Source: Oscillospiraceae bacterium | GTDB lineage: Bacteria > Bacillota > Clostridia > Oscillospirales > Oscillospiraceae | DNA length: 64,000 nucleotides | Assembly: GCA_017512485.1 (NCBI GenBank) | Contig: JAFWGE010000003.1 | Coordinates: forward strand, 1 to 64,000 | Reading direction: 5' to 3' | Program-made: the position numbers and the translations under genes | The notes under the pieces: model-generated | Told to the model about the DNA's origin: nothing | The model's input: the letters and a program-made list of their open reading frames with translations, nothing else | Databases searched by the model: none | Shown: in pieces, positions 8,401-16,941 of the stretch | How the letters are laid out: the number at the start of each line of letters is the position of its first letter | How positions within the stretch are numbered: the first letter of the stretch is position 1

Positions 8401-9231
8401 TTAAGTGATCTGATGCTGGAGGACCGTCCGCTGGCGTACGGCCTCATACAGGATGACTCCCGCCGCCACAGAGGCATTGAGGGAGGATGTTTTCCCCAGC
8501 AGGGGTATGGATATGAGAAAATCACTGTTCTCACGGACCAGACGCCCAACTCCCTCACCTTCGGAACCGATAACTATTGCGGCCGGGCCGGTCAGATCCG
8601 TGTCGTAGAGACTCACAGAACCCTCCGCGGCGGCGGCGTATATCCACAGGCCTCGATCCTTGAGTTCCGTGAGGGCAGCACTTATGTTTGGCACCCTGAC
8701 GATTGGGATGTATTCGGCGGCACCGGCTCCGGCCTCGGCTGCGGCGGCTGTGATGCCGGCGCTGCGCCTTCGGGGGATTATCACACCGTGGGCTCCGGCG
8801 CACTCCGCGGAGCGGATTATAGCTCCCAGGTTACCTGTGTCGCTTATACCGTCAAGCACGACTATGAGGGGCGGCCTGCCGCTCTTCTCAGCAAGGGCAA
8901 ATACATCCTCCAGTTCGGCGTAGGGGACGGCTGCGGCCACCGCTATCACTCCCTGATGGGCGTGGGAGAAACTCATGGCGTCCAGCCTGCGTTTATCCAC
9001 ACGTACTACGGGGATGGAACGCTCCTCCGCCATGGCGGCCAGATGCCTCAGAGAGGAGTCCGCGTCCCTGGAGATGAATAATTTGTCTATGGGACGTCCG
9101 TGTTTTAGAGCCTCCGTTACGGGGTTGCGCCCCTCCAGTCTCTCGGATGCTGCGCGGTCATCCGTATCGATAGACGGCTCCCGAACGTCAGGGCTTTCCT
9201 GACGGGGAGCGGCTGAAAATCCCCGCTTCAC
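8401..9231 (-). CDS. rlmB: 23S rRNA 2'-O-ribose methyltransferase, RlmB/TrmH (SpoU) family
   Basis: Product of 276 residues. After a 30-residue polar extension come the substrate-binding domain (LEGRNPVTEALKHG…) and the knotted SpoU methyltransferase domain with its three motifs: LDGISDTGNLGAIIRSAE, IVIGSEGEGVGRLV and IPLLGKTSSLNASVAAGVIL. The family uses S-adenosylmethionine to methylate a ribose 2'-OH; RlmB targets G2251 of 23S rRNA, though related tRNA or rRNA targets cannot be excluded by sequence alone. The start is GTG 9231, overlapping the upstream gene's stop as GTGA, which suggests translational coupling. The next gene's ribosome binding site begins right after its TAA stop. Confidence 0.88.
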   Translation of the reverse strand: MKRGFSAAPRQESPDVREPSIDTDDRAASERLEGRNPVTEALKHGRPIDKLFISRDADSSLRHLAAMAEERSIPVVRVDKRRLDAMSFSHAHQGVIAVAAAVPYAELEDVFALAEKSGRPPLIVVLDGISDTGNLGAIIRSAECAGAHGVIIPRRRSAGITAAAAEAGAGAAEYIPIVRVPNISAALTELKDRGLWIYAAAAEGSVSLYDTDLTGPAAIVIGSEGEGVGRLVRENSDFLISIPLLGKTSSLNASVAAGVILYEAVRQRTVLQHQIT

Positions 9232-9563
9232 AGGTTTTTAAAGAAGGTGACTGCCATAATGATTATGATGAAGCAGTCCCATACGATGAATGAGACACGT
9301 TTTTCCTCATTCATGAAGCCTACATAGCCCAGGGCGAGCTCAGCTACCCCGGCGGCTATTACGAACATGAGTTTATCCACCACGAGAAGCTCCCCGCCAA
9401 GATTGATGATAGTGGTAAGCTCCTCGCCGCAGAACAGGTAGATCAGCACGTCAAGTATTATGGCAAAAGCCACGACGCATATTAGGATAAGCTTTCTGCG
9501 CTTGTTGCGTTTTGCCCTGTATGCGGCGTCGTATGACGCCCTGTCCACGTAATATTCAGGCAC
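9228..9563 (-). CDS. Small membrane protein of unknown function
   Basis: Product of 111 residues with a basic N-terminal tail (RAKRNKRRK) and three hydrophobic segments: LILICVVAFAIILDVLIYLF, then LMFVIAAGVAELALGYVGF, then FIVWDCFIIIIMAVTFF. The first follows a positive patch, which fits an inside N-terminus. No family was recognised. It is the first gene of the rlmB unit, and its stop overlaps the rlmB start by four bases. Confidence 0.75.
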   Translation of the reverse strand: MPEYYVDRASYDAAYRAKRNKRRKLILICVVAFAIILDVLIYLFCGEELTTIINLGGELLVVDKLMFVIAAGVAELALGYVGFMNEEKRVSFIVWDCFIIIIMAVTFFKNL

Positions 9564-9602
9564 GATTGCGCTCCTTTCGGCGGAAGGATGTCCGCTGATA
9601 TA

Positions 9603-10106
9603 TCAGTAGCGTTCCCAATGGACGCGGCTCTCGTCGAACCTGTCCTCAAAGGGACGCTCCTGGCCTTTGTAACCGCAGGCTATTATGCAAAACGGGGTGA
9701 GCCCGCTGTCCAATCCAAAGATCTTCCTGACGTTTTCAACACGTTCCCGGTCCGGCCAAATGCCTATCCAGCAGCCGCCAAGGCCTTCCTCCTCCAACTG
9801 TAGGAGCATGTTCTGAACTGCGGCGGAGAGGTCCTCACACCACCAGGGGGACTCGCCAGGAAAGTCTCCGGTAACAGCCAGTGGGACTATGGCACAAGGG
9901 GCCCCCGCAGTGAAGCCGCCGTAGGGACTGGCCCCTGCCAGGGCGGCTTTGGTATCCGAGTCGGTGACTACAATAAATTCCCATGGCTGTCTGTTTTTTG
10001 CACTGGGGGCCTGCATTGCCGCCCTGAGCACCCGTATGAGTTTCTCACGTTCCACGGGCTGCGGGGTGAATTTCCGGATGGACCTTCTGTTCATAATAGA
10101 GTTCAT
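9603..10106 (-). CDS. Nitroreductase-family FMN oxidoreductase
   Basis: Product of 167 residues from ATG 10106, which has AAAGGAAA just upstream; a longer reading to 10145 overlaps the preceding gene and lacks a site. The family signature is clear: RRSIRKFTPQPV at the N-terminus binds the FMN phosphate, APSAKNRQPWEF follows, AVQNMLLQLEEEGLGGCWIG lies in the middle, and a short IIACGYKGQE segment comes near the end. Such enzymes are FMN-dependent and use NAD(P)H to reduce nitroaromatics, quinones or enoates. The substrate here is unknown. It lies 35 bases after the carboxypeptidase gene. Confidence 0.85.
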   Translation of the reverse strand: MNSIMNRRSIRKFTPQPVEREKLIRVLRAAMQAPSAKNRQPWEFIVVTDSDTKAALAGASPYGGFTAGAPCAIVPLAVTGDFPGESPWWCEDLSAAVQNMLLQLEEEGLGGCWIGIWPDRERVENVRKIFGLDSGLTPFCIIACGYKGQERPFEDRFDESRVHWERY

Positions 10107-10141
10107 GTTATTTCCTTTCATATGCCGGATATCCCGGGTGA

Positions 10142-11401
10142 TCACTCCCTGGTCTTTTCGGCCGCCATGGCGTAAAGGTAAAGGGCATCAGCTATGCTGT
10201 ATCTTCCATCAAAGTCGAACTCCCGTCCGGCCCCCATGGTCACGAGCATAAAACGCGCGCCGGAATCAGCAGCGGCTATGCTGGCCAGACACTGACCTGC
10301 GGGGGTGGTGAAACCGGTCTTGGCTCCGATGATGGACCCGGAACCAAAAGAGATTTCCAGATCTCCGGAAAGAATATAGTTCTTTACTTTGATGCCCTCC
10401 GGGCTCGATGCCGTGGGAGGCATGATATATTCACCGGTAGTGAATATATCACTGAAAAGCGCATTTTTCAGGGCATATGAGAGAAGCCTGGTCATATCCC
10501 TGACAGTAGAGTACTGCTCCGGGTCGTGGAGCCCCGTCGGATTGACAAAGTGAGATCGGCTCATACCCAGCTGTGCAGCCTTTTCATTCATCATTTCCGC
10601 GAAACCTTCTGCGCTGCCAGCTGACGTGATTGCCAGGGCGTTTGCGCAATCCGCTCCGGAGGGGAGCATGAGACCGTATAGAAGGTCTTTTACTGTAACG
10701 GCATCTCCCTCACGGAAACCGGCTACCGAGGCGTCCTCAAGGCCTTCCAGCATAGGGGCGGTGAAAACTACCGGTTCGTCTATGCCGATACCGCTGTCAA
10801 GCACCGTCACACAAGTGAGTATTTTCGTGAGGGAGGCCGGGTAATTCCTTGTGTCCGCATTGTTCACGTACAGGACCCTGCCCGTATCGAGATCTGTGAG
10901 CAGTGCGCAGGCACTGTAGATATCCCCGTTGGGAGGGGGATGGCGGGGGGAGCCGTCGTAGGGAACCTCTCCGGGCGTGTCCTCATCGTCGGATGCTGCA
11001 GGGGAAGGAGAAATATCTGTCGAAGGCGTGGGTACAGCTGTGGGCGAAAGTTCCGCGAAAGCGGAGGGAGAAGGGGAGGGGGCTGTTTCCTTGGACGGAT
11101 GCGGGTCCGCTTCGCTCGAAGTTTGCGGCGCAGGTGATAGACTGTCAGAAGGCTCTGCTGAAGGGGAGGAATACGATACAGGCGATTGTGAGGTCTCAGA
11201 CGAGGCTTGTGTATCCTGGGAAACGGCGGGAGGTCCTGCGTCACTGCCGGAGCCGGTGAAGCGGTTGAGTATGTCCCGAGGTCCCAGTAAAAATACGGAC
11301 AGGGCTGCGGCCAGCGACAGCAGGATAAGGCAAACCATCGCCACCGGGAGAAAAGAGGTCTTCCTCGGGGCAAGGCGGGTGCCTCCTTTGCGGCCGCTCA
11401 T
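10142..11401 (-). CDS. D-alanyl-D-alanine carboxypeptidase (peptidase S11, DacA/DacF type)
   Basis: Product of 419 residues. An N-terminal membrane segment (about 18-40) is followed by a Ser/Pro/Thr-rich linker (about 50-140) that should span part of the cell wall, then the penicillin-binding catalytic domain. Catalytic motifs are SLTK (190-193, nucleophile Ser190), SGA (248-250, where SxN is usual) and KTG (361-363). The enzyme trims the terminal D-Ala of peptidoglycan pentapeptides at the outer face of the membrane. The replacement of Asn by Ala in the second motif also occurs in other Firmicutes as PSGAD, so activity is likely retained. It overlaps the upstream membrane gene by four bases (ATGA). 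Confidence 0.88.
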   Translation of the reverse strand: MSGRKGGTRLAPRKTSFLPVAMVCLILLSLAAALSVFLLGPRDILNRFTGSGSDAGPPAVSQDTQASSETSQSPVSYSSPSAEPSDSLSPAPQTSSEADPHPSKETAPSPSPSAFAELSPTAVPTPSTDISPSPAASDDEDTPGEVPYDGSPRHPPPNGDIYSACALLTDLDTGRVLYVNNADTRNYPASLTKILTCVTVLDSGIGIDEPVVFTAPMLEGLEDASVAGFREGDAVTVKDLLYGLMLPSGADCANALAITSAGSAEGFAEMMNEKAAQLGMSRSHFVNPTGLHDPEQYSTVRDMTRLLSYALKNALFSDIFTTGEYIMPPTASSPEGIKVKNYILSGDLEISFGSGSIIGAKTGFTTPAGQCLASIAAADSGARFMLVTMGAGREFDFDGRYSIADALYLYAMAAEKTRE

Positions 11402-12060
11402 ATGGGGAGACGTACCCCGATGACTATAAGGGCACGGGAGACGATATACAGGAGCATGATTTCAAACTCACCGAGCCTGTTCCTGCGTGAGGAGGATTCC
11501 ACGGCCAGCCGGAAGACCCTGTGGATGAAACAGATAAAAGCCCCCATGGCCAGCAGCCCGGTCCTGATGCCAAAGGAATATATACAGGCCACAATGGCGC
11601 ACGCCGACAACGCACCTATATATATAAGTTCCGCCGAAGTACGCAGCAACTGCGGATATGTGAGCAGGGGGTACGCCTTTATTATGATTATTGCTACGGC
11701 TGTTACGTGGATGAGGAAGACTGTGTAAGTGTAATGTGGGGCGGCCAGGGCCCACGCCCCGTCCTTGTACAGCGACCACCCCAGGATCACGGCAAATGCG
11801 ATGCCTGCGACAAAAGAACAGGCCGAAGGGATCTTTTTTAACGAAGCCAGGATTACGCTGAGGGCTTCAAATACCAGAGCAATGAGGATCAACGGCTCCA
11901 TCATGCGCATCGTGGAGCAGCAGTAGTAGAGGATGAGGGCTGGAACTATGAACATACGCACAGCCAGGCCGGGCTTTTGCATGCGCATCAGGCAGAAAAA
12001 CAGTTCCGCCAAGCTTATAACAATAAACAGTACAAAAGAAAAGGTTTCCATATACCGCAC
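11398..12060 (-). CDS. Polytopic membrane protein, possibly YhhN/lysoplasmalogenase-like
   Basis: Product of 220 residues with seven or eight hydrophobic helices and very short loops. Length and helix spacing are like the YhhN/TMEM86 family, whose studied members cleave the vinyl-ether bond of lysoplasmalogens. That would suit an anaerobe making plasmalogens, but no decisive motif was identified, so this name is tentative. It is flanked by a methyltransferase gene one base upstream and overlaps the carboxypeptidase gene downstream by four bases, so the three form one transcription unit. Confidence 0.6.
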   Translation of the reverse strand: MRYMETFSFVLFIVISLAELFFCLMRMQKPGLAVRMFIVPALILYYCCSTMRMMEPLILIALVFEALSVILASLKKIPSACSFVAGIAFAVILGWSLYKDGAWALAAPHYTYTVFLIHVTAVAIIIIKAYPLLTYPQLLRTSAELIYIGALSACAIVACIYSFGIRTGLLAMGAFICFIHRVFRLAVESSSRRNRLGEFEIMLLYIVSRALIVIGVRLPI

Positions 12061-12801
12061 CTACAGTTTGGACGCACATACGAAGATGCGCTCCTCTCCC
12101 GGTATCGGAGGCTCACAGGAGAGGCAGCCGAAAAAGCTTATGTTGCCGAATCCGGCGGACTCCAGCGCCACGGACAGCTGGGCCGGGGCATAGGCGCGCT
12201 GGATATGTTCTTCTGAGGCAAGTTCCCACAGTTCACCGCGGCGGGTGAATATGTCCACAGAGTACCTGCATAGCATTGAGACAGGGTCGTAGTCTGCCCG
12301 CCAGACGCAGTACATATCCTCCGTCTGGTCTATAAACAGGCTGTCCTTATATCGTGAATACTTCTCCACGGACTTGACGTCAAAAATAAACAGGCCTCCC
12401 GGGGCAATGAACAGCCCAAGCCTCGCGAAAGAGGCGGCAAGCTCGTCATCCCCGGTGATATAGTTCACACAGTCCAGAGAACAGACAGCGGCGTCCACGG
12501 TGCCGTACAGGTCCAAAGTGGCGAAGCTCTGCCGCAGGAACAGGGGGTTAGACAAAGGGCGTGTACCCCTGGCCATACAGGCCTGGGAGAGCATATCCTC
12601 CGAGGGATCCGCGGCGACCACGTCGTACCCGGCGTCGGCCATTATATAGGCCAGAGTGCCGGTGCCGCAGCCAATGTCAAGTATGGATGATGGGCTGAGC
12701 CCCCGCAGGGCGAAAAGCTTTTTATAGTATTCGAAGAAAGATTTCCGGTCGACGTCCCTTGTGAGCACGTCATAGGACCCGGCCATAGAAGTGTAACTCA
12801 T
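12061..12801 (-). CDS. Class I SAM-dependent methyltransferase
   Basis: Product of 246 residues from ATG 12801, chosen because AAGGAGAG lies immediately upstream; a longer frame to 12897 has no such site. Motif I is LDIGCGTGTLAYIMADAG and motif II ends VVAADPSEDML. A later FIFDVKSVEKYSRYKDSLF segment matches small-molecule methyltransferases of the YqeM-like group. The methyl acceptor is not identifiable. It is probably co-transcribed with the two downstream genes. Confidence 0.82.
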   Translation of the reverse strand: MSYTSMAGSYDVLTRDVDRKSFFEYYKKLFALRGLSPSSILDIGCGTGTLAYIMADAGYDVVAADPSEDMLSQACMARGTRPLSNPLFLRQSFATLDLYGTVDAAVCSLDCVNYITGDDELAASFARLGLFIAPGGLFIFDVKSVEKYSRYKDSLFIDQTEDMYCVWRADYDPVSMLCRYSVDIFTRRGELWELASEEHIQRAYAPAQLSVALESAGFGNISFFGCLSCEPPIPGEERIFVCASKL

Positions 12802-12929
12802 CCGCTCTCCTTCCCACACTGACTGGCGCTGCTTCACTGCGACGCTCTGAATACCATACCACAAATAGGGCTGAAAGTAAATCTCCGCGCTTGCCATACG
12901 CGTATTTTTCGGCGTGGGGCGACCGCCCG

Positions 12930-14423
12930 TCAGGGCTTCATAAGGGTACGTTTCACGGCGTCATCCCAGCCTTTCATCAGGGACTCACGACGGACGGCGT
13001 CGATCTGCGGCACGAAGACCCGGTCGGTTTTCCACAAAGAGGTTAGCTGATCTGTACCGGAATAAACACCTGCGGCAAGTCCGGCCAGATGGGCGGCACC
13101 GGCGGCGGTGGTTTCCGGTGTGGAGGAACGCACCACGTTGATATCCAGTATATCCGCCTGGAACTGCATCATGAAATCGCTGACGCTGGCCCCCCCGTCA
13201 ACACGCAACTGGTGTATGCTGCGGCCGGTGTCGCTGCGCATGGCGTTTATCAGCATGGCGGTCTGGAAACTTATGCTCTCCAGCACCGCTCTGGCAAGAT
13301 GGGCTTTGGTGGCGCCCCTGGTGATACCGCAGATGAGGCCGCGGGCGTCCATGTCCCAGTAGGGGGCACCCAGCCCGGTGAAGGCAGGGACTATATACAT
13401 CCCGGCGCTGTCGGGGACGCTCTCGGCCAGTACATCGCAGTCCGAAGCCTTTTCAAACAGCCCCAGACCGTCGCGGAGCCATTGTATGGTGGAGCCTGCG
13501 TTGAATACGCTTCCCTCCAGACAATAGACCGTCTTACCGCCCACGGTCCAACCTACAGTGGAAACCAGATCATTACCGCTTCTGACTATGTCGGAGCCGG
13601 TGTTCATCATCGTGAAACATCCGGTGCCGTACGTGTTTTTCAGCATGCCCTCCTCGAAACAGCACTGCCCGAACAGGGCAGCCTGTTGATCTCCGGCGCA
13701 GCCACATACGGGGATGCCGGCAAGCTCCTCCAGACCAGGTATGCCGGGTTTCAGCTTCCCGTAGAGCTCGCTGTTGCTCACCGGTCGGGGCAGGATGTTC
13801 ATGGGGACTTCAAGTTCATCGCAGAGCCTGGGGTCCCAGGTGAGGGAGGAGATGTCGAAAAGCATGGTGCGGCTGGCGTTGGAATGATCAGTGACGTGGC
13901 TGCCGGTGAGGTTCCAGATTATCCAGCTGTCTACGGTGCCGCCAAGGAGCGCGCCTTCCGCAGCCCTGTCCCGCAGGGACGGGTCGTTGTCGAACATCCA
14001 TTTGAACTTTGTGCCGGTGAAGTATGCGTCTATTATGAGACCGGTCTTTTCCCTTATATACCCACCGAGACCGCGTTCCTCAAGTTCACGGCAGATGTCT
14101 GCCGTGCGGCGGCACTGCCAGACTATGGCGTTGTATACGCTCCTGCCCGAGGCACGGTCCCACAGTACGGCGGTCTCGCGCTGGTTGGTAATGCCGATGG
14201 CCTCTATATCCGAAGGGGAGAGACCGCTCTGCCGGAACGCCTGGCTTAAGGCGAGGGCGGTGGTCTGCCACAGCTCGTTAGGGTCATGCTCGACCCACCC
14301 CGGCCTGGGATAGTGTTGGGTGATGGGAAACTGGGCCATGGAGAGCACGTCCCCATCCCGGGAGAAGACTATGGCCCTTGAACTTGTGGTGCCCTGATCC
14401 AGGGCGATGATGCTGCCGTTCAT
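12930..14423 (-). CDS. glpK: Glycerol kinase
   Basis: Product of 497 residues, the usual length of GlpK (about 500). The start ATG 14423 has GGAGG five bases upstream and gives the canonical N-terminus MNGSIIALDQGTTSSRAIVF with the phosphate-binding DQGTTSSR. Other family marks are TNQRETAVLWD, WQCRRT, DSWIIWNLTG and the C-terminal LRVDGGASVSDFMMQFQADI. It phosphorylates glycerol with ATP to sn-glycerol 3-phosphate in the cytoplasm. No glpF or glpD is adjacent. It is divergent from the aldo/keto reductase gene across a 157-base gap. Confidence 0.97.
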   Translation of the reverse strand: MNGSIIALDQGTTSSRAIVFSRDGDVLSMAQFPITQHYPRPGWVEHDPNELWQTTALALSQAFRQSGLSPSDIEAIGITNQRETAVLWDRASGRSVYNAIVWQCRRTADICRELEERGLGGYIREKTGLIIDAYFTGTKFKWMFDNDPSLRDRAAEGALLGGTVDSWIIWNLTGSHVTDHSNASRTMLFDISSLTWDPRLCDELEVPMNILPRPVSNSELYGKLKPGIPGLEELAGIPVCGCAGDQQAALFGQCCFEEGMLKNTYGTGCFTMMNTGSDIVRSGNDLVSTVGWTVGGKTVYCLEGSVFNAGSTIQWLRDGLGLFEKASDCDVLAESVPDSAGMYIVPAFTGLGAPYWDMDARGLICGITRGATKAHLARAVLESISFQTAMLINAMRSDTGRSIHQLRVDGGASVSDFMMQFQADILDINVVRSSTPETTAAGAAHLAGLAAGVYSGTDQLTSLWKTDRVFVPQIDAVRRESLMKGWDDAVKRTLMKP

Positions 14424-14478
14424 AATTACCTCCATGGCGTCCGGGGCCGCTGGACAGCCCCTAAAATGGCAAAATATG

Positions 14479-14507
14479 TTGCCGCTTGTTATTTTATGGT
14501 GTATAAT
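14479..14507 (+). promoter_or_regulatory. Sigma-A promoter of the aldo/keto reductase gene
   Basis: TTGCCG (14479-14484), 17 bases, TATAAT (14502-14507), 73 bases before ATG 14581, inside the divergent intergenic region shared with glpK. Confidence 0.72.
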
Positions 14508-14580
14508 ATACACAATTCATCGGCAGATGTACAGTGTTCCAAGGGATATTGTACAGAATCCATACAAAGGAGAGAGCAAA

Positions 14581-15705
14581 ATGAGTTGTCTTGGTAAAGA
14601 TATCGCAAAGCTTGGTTTCGGTTTTATGAGGCTCCCCACAGTGGGGACCACACAGGAAATAGATATGGACCAGGTGTGCAAAATGGTGGATCTCTTCCTG
14701 GAAAGAGGGTTCACGTACTTTGACACCGCGTATGTATATCACGGCGGACAGTCCGAAGTAGCCCTGCGCAGGGCTTTGGTGGAGAGGCACCCCAGGGAAT
14801 CCTTTACTGTGGCCACGAAGATGCCGTTTTTCGATATGAAGGACCCGGCACAGGTGGAAGAGTACTTCAACACATCAAAGGACAGGATGGGGGTGGAGTA
14901 CTTCGACTTCTACCTGCTGCATAACCTCTCGGAAGCCAGCATCAGTAAGGCAGAGGAGATGGGCGCCTGGGACTTTCTCAGGAAAAAGAAGGAACAGGGG
15001 GTCATCCGCCATCTGGGCTTCTCCTCCCATGCGAAGCCTGAGCAGATAGACGATATACTGACCCGCCACCCCGAGGCGGAGTTCATACAGCTGCAGATAA
15101 ACTACATGGACTGGGAGAACGAGAAGATAAAGTCCCGGGAGTGCTACGAGGTAGCCAGAAAGCATGATAAGCCCATAGTCATCATGGAGCCCATAAAGGG
15201 AGGGTTCCTGGCTTCACTTACCGATGAGATAAGGGAACTGTTCGCGGCCACAGGCTCTGGCAATACACCGGCTTCTCTGGCCCTGCGCTTCTGTGCGGAG
15301 CTTGACGGCATCATCACCGTGCTCAGCGGCATGTCCACTCTGGAGCAGGTGGAGCAGAACACCGCTATGATGCAAAACTGGAAGCCCTTGAATGATACGG
15401 AAAAAAAGGCGCTGGACAAGGCAGTGAAGATAATAGAGTCCCATCCCAGGGTGCCCTGCACCAACTGCAAATACTGTATGGAGGTATGTCCCCAGGAGAT
15501 AAAGATACCCTCCATAATATCCATACTCAACGATTACGAGGCCTACGGCCAGGCCGAGGTGATAAAGAAGGGCTACGGAATGAGAGTGGGTCCCAAAGGC
15601 AAGGCGTCGGAGTGCGTGCATTGCGCCACTTGCGAGCAGCAGTGCCCCCAGCATATTGGCATTTCCGAGGTCATGGAAAAGGCTGCCGGCATATTTGAAG
15701 GCTGA
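14581..15705 (+). CDS. Aldo/keto reductase with C-terminal two-cluster ferredoxin domain
   Basis: Product of 374 residues from ATG 14581, which has AAAGGAGAG upstream. The N-terminal 290 residues form the TIM-barrel reductase: KLGFGFMRLP, then FDTAYVYHGG with the catalytic Tyr, VATKMP with the Lys, and DFYLLHNL with the His. The C-terminus has two four-cysteine motifs, at Cys293/296/299/303 (CTNCKYCMEVCP) and Cys345/348/351/355 (CVHCATCEQQCP), for two 4Fe-4S clusters. Members of this fused subfamily are common in anaerobes and probably exchange electrons with ferredoxin as well as NAD(P)H. The substrate is unknown. A terminator follows at 15751. Confidence 0.9.
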   Translation: MSCLGKDIAKLGFGFMRLPTVGTTQEIDMDQVCKMVDLFLERGFTYFDTAYVYHGGQSEVALRRALVERHPRESFTVATKMPFFDMKDPAQVEEYFNTSKDRMGVEYFDFYLLHNLSEASISKAEEMGAWDFLRKKKEQGVIRHLGFSSHAKPEQIDDILTRHPEAEFIQLQINYMDWENEKIKSRECYEVARKHDKPIVIMEPIKGGFLASLTDEIRELFAATGSGNTPASLALRFCAELDGIITVLSGMSTLEQVEQNTAMMQNWKPLNDTEKKALDKAVKIIESHPRVPCTNCKYCMEVCPQEIKIPSIISILNDYEAYGQAEVIKKGYGMRVGPKGKASECVHCATCEQQCPQHIGISEVMEKAAGIFEG

Positions 15706-15750
15706 AAGGGGCTTTAAGTTTACATAATATTATGATTCTAATATGACTGC

Positions 15751-15795
15751 GGGCAGGCGCGCCGATTCGGCACGCCTGCCCATATTTGTTTTGAT
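15751..15795 (+). terminator. Intrinsic terminator after the aldo/keto reductase
   Basis: A 13-bp stem with one mismatch (GGGCAGGCGCGCC / GGCACGCCTGCCC, loop GATTC) is followed by ATATTTGTTTTG. Confidence 0.8.
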
Positions 15796-15909
15796 AAACG
15801 TACATAAGAGATGATAAAACATTAAAAATAGGCTCGATGAAGATGTACCATATTTATATTTATACAATTATCATTTAATAGGGGATTTGTAATAATGGGA
15901 TAACGTATT

Positions 15910-16625
15910 ATGTGTATAGATAGAGTCCCCATCCAGAGTTTTTTATGCAATGCCCTCTGCTGCTTTACCGCGGCAGTATGCGCTGCAGTATGTGCTGTAT
16001 TTGCGCTTTCGCAGAACTGCCTTGCCGCGACGGACCGGGAACAGGCGGAGGTGTGGGACTGGCCGGAGTGGGAGTGGCCGTATGAGGGCGACCGGCTGGA
16101 GACAGATATGCCGCCGGAGCTTGTGAGGGCGGCCACTTCACAGAAGCTTGCCGATTTGTCCATGCGCTGCCCGTTTATCTTTAAGGCGGTGGGGTCGTTG
16201 TCAACGGATGACTTCTCTGGTACTCTGTGGATATGCTCAAGGAGAAAAAGGCGGTCTTCAGGGCGCTCATGGCCCGGGAAGACGCGTATTTCGCCATTGT
16301 GGACTACTACTGCCATAAAGAACCGGACAGGTCCGCCTTTGACAGCCTCACTCCGAAGGAACGCCGCCGGAGGAGCGTGGAGATAATGATAAAGAGCGGC
16401 GAATACGGCTTTCAGTTCATAGAGAATATGTTCCTTGAGTACACCCTGGTCGACGGCAGGCTCACTCCTGCCGCGACTTTCGCTCTCACGGGAGACTACG
16501 CACAACGGTTTATGGAAAAGCTGAGGGAGCACCGGTATATGCTGTTTCCGCCAGCCGGTCTGGACGATCCGAGGCTGGAAGGGCTGCGGCTTGCGGGAGA
16601 CATCCGTTTTTTGAAAGCGGGCTGA
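15910..16625 (+). pseudogene. Frameshifted gene for an unrecognised secreted protein
   Basis: The first part (frame 1) has a signal-like hydrophobic segment (CCFTAAVCAAVCAVFALS) ending near LAATD, then an acidic Trp-rich stretch (EVWDWPEWEWPYEGDR) and SQKLADLSMRCPFIFKAVGSL. Coding sense then moves to frame 3 between about 16210 and 16233, where LLWYSVDMLKEKKAVFRALM continues to a TGA at 16623-16625. The second part has no ribosome binding site of its own, so a single protein of about 238 residues broken by one indel is the simplest reading. No family was recognised. Confidence 0.65.
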
Positions 16626-16687
16626 CGACAAATGCAGACCGCGGCAGTAAGTTTGTGTAATCGCATAATACTGTGCTGTGTGAAACG

Positions 16688-16726
16688 GGGCGCGCTGTGG
16701 TGCAAACATTACCGCGGCGCGCCTTT
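16688..16726 (+). terminator. Possible terminator after the frameshifted gene
   Basis: GGCGCGC pairs with GCGCGCC, with an inner TGGT/ACC pairing around GCAAACATT, followed by TTTCC. The T-run is short. Confidence 0.45.
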
Positions 16727-16879
16727 CCGCTCAGTGCAGTGGAGACGGGCTCTTGCAGCGCGGAGGCTGACACAAACAGTCAGAGTATTCATGTCGTGCA
16801 CCCGGTCCATCTTCAGTGGCCAGGCAGGCGTAAGGCGCCCTTGCACGATATTATGCCTTTCAGATATAATTCTTACCCG

Positions 16880-16908
16880 TTGAAATTGGCGCGGGAAAGG
16901 GATATTAT
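16880..16908 (+). promoter_or_regulatory. Sigma-A promoter of the BspA-like gene
   Basis: TTGAAA (16880-16885), 17 bases, TATTAT (16903-16908), 33 bases before ATG 16942. Confidence 0.65.
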
Positions 16909-16941
16909 CAGGATGACATTAAAAATGAAAGGTGTGTGGCA

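Noticed and set aside
13089..14249. 386-residue open frame on the plus strand opposite glpK
   Set aside because: It is antisense to a perfect glycerol kinase, has no ribosome binding site, and shows the low-complexity Gly/His/Val-rich composition of a shadow frame.
15822..16709. 295-residue open frame on the minus strand opposite the frameshifted secreted-protein gene
   Set aside because: It is longer than either plus-strand piece, but its composition is not protein-like and it lacks a ribosome binding site; the plus-strand pieces have a signal peptide and normal helical segments.
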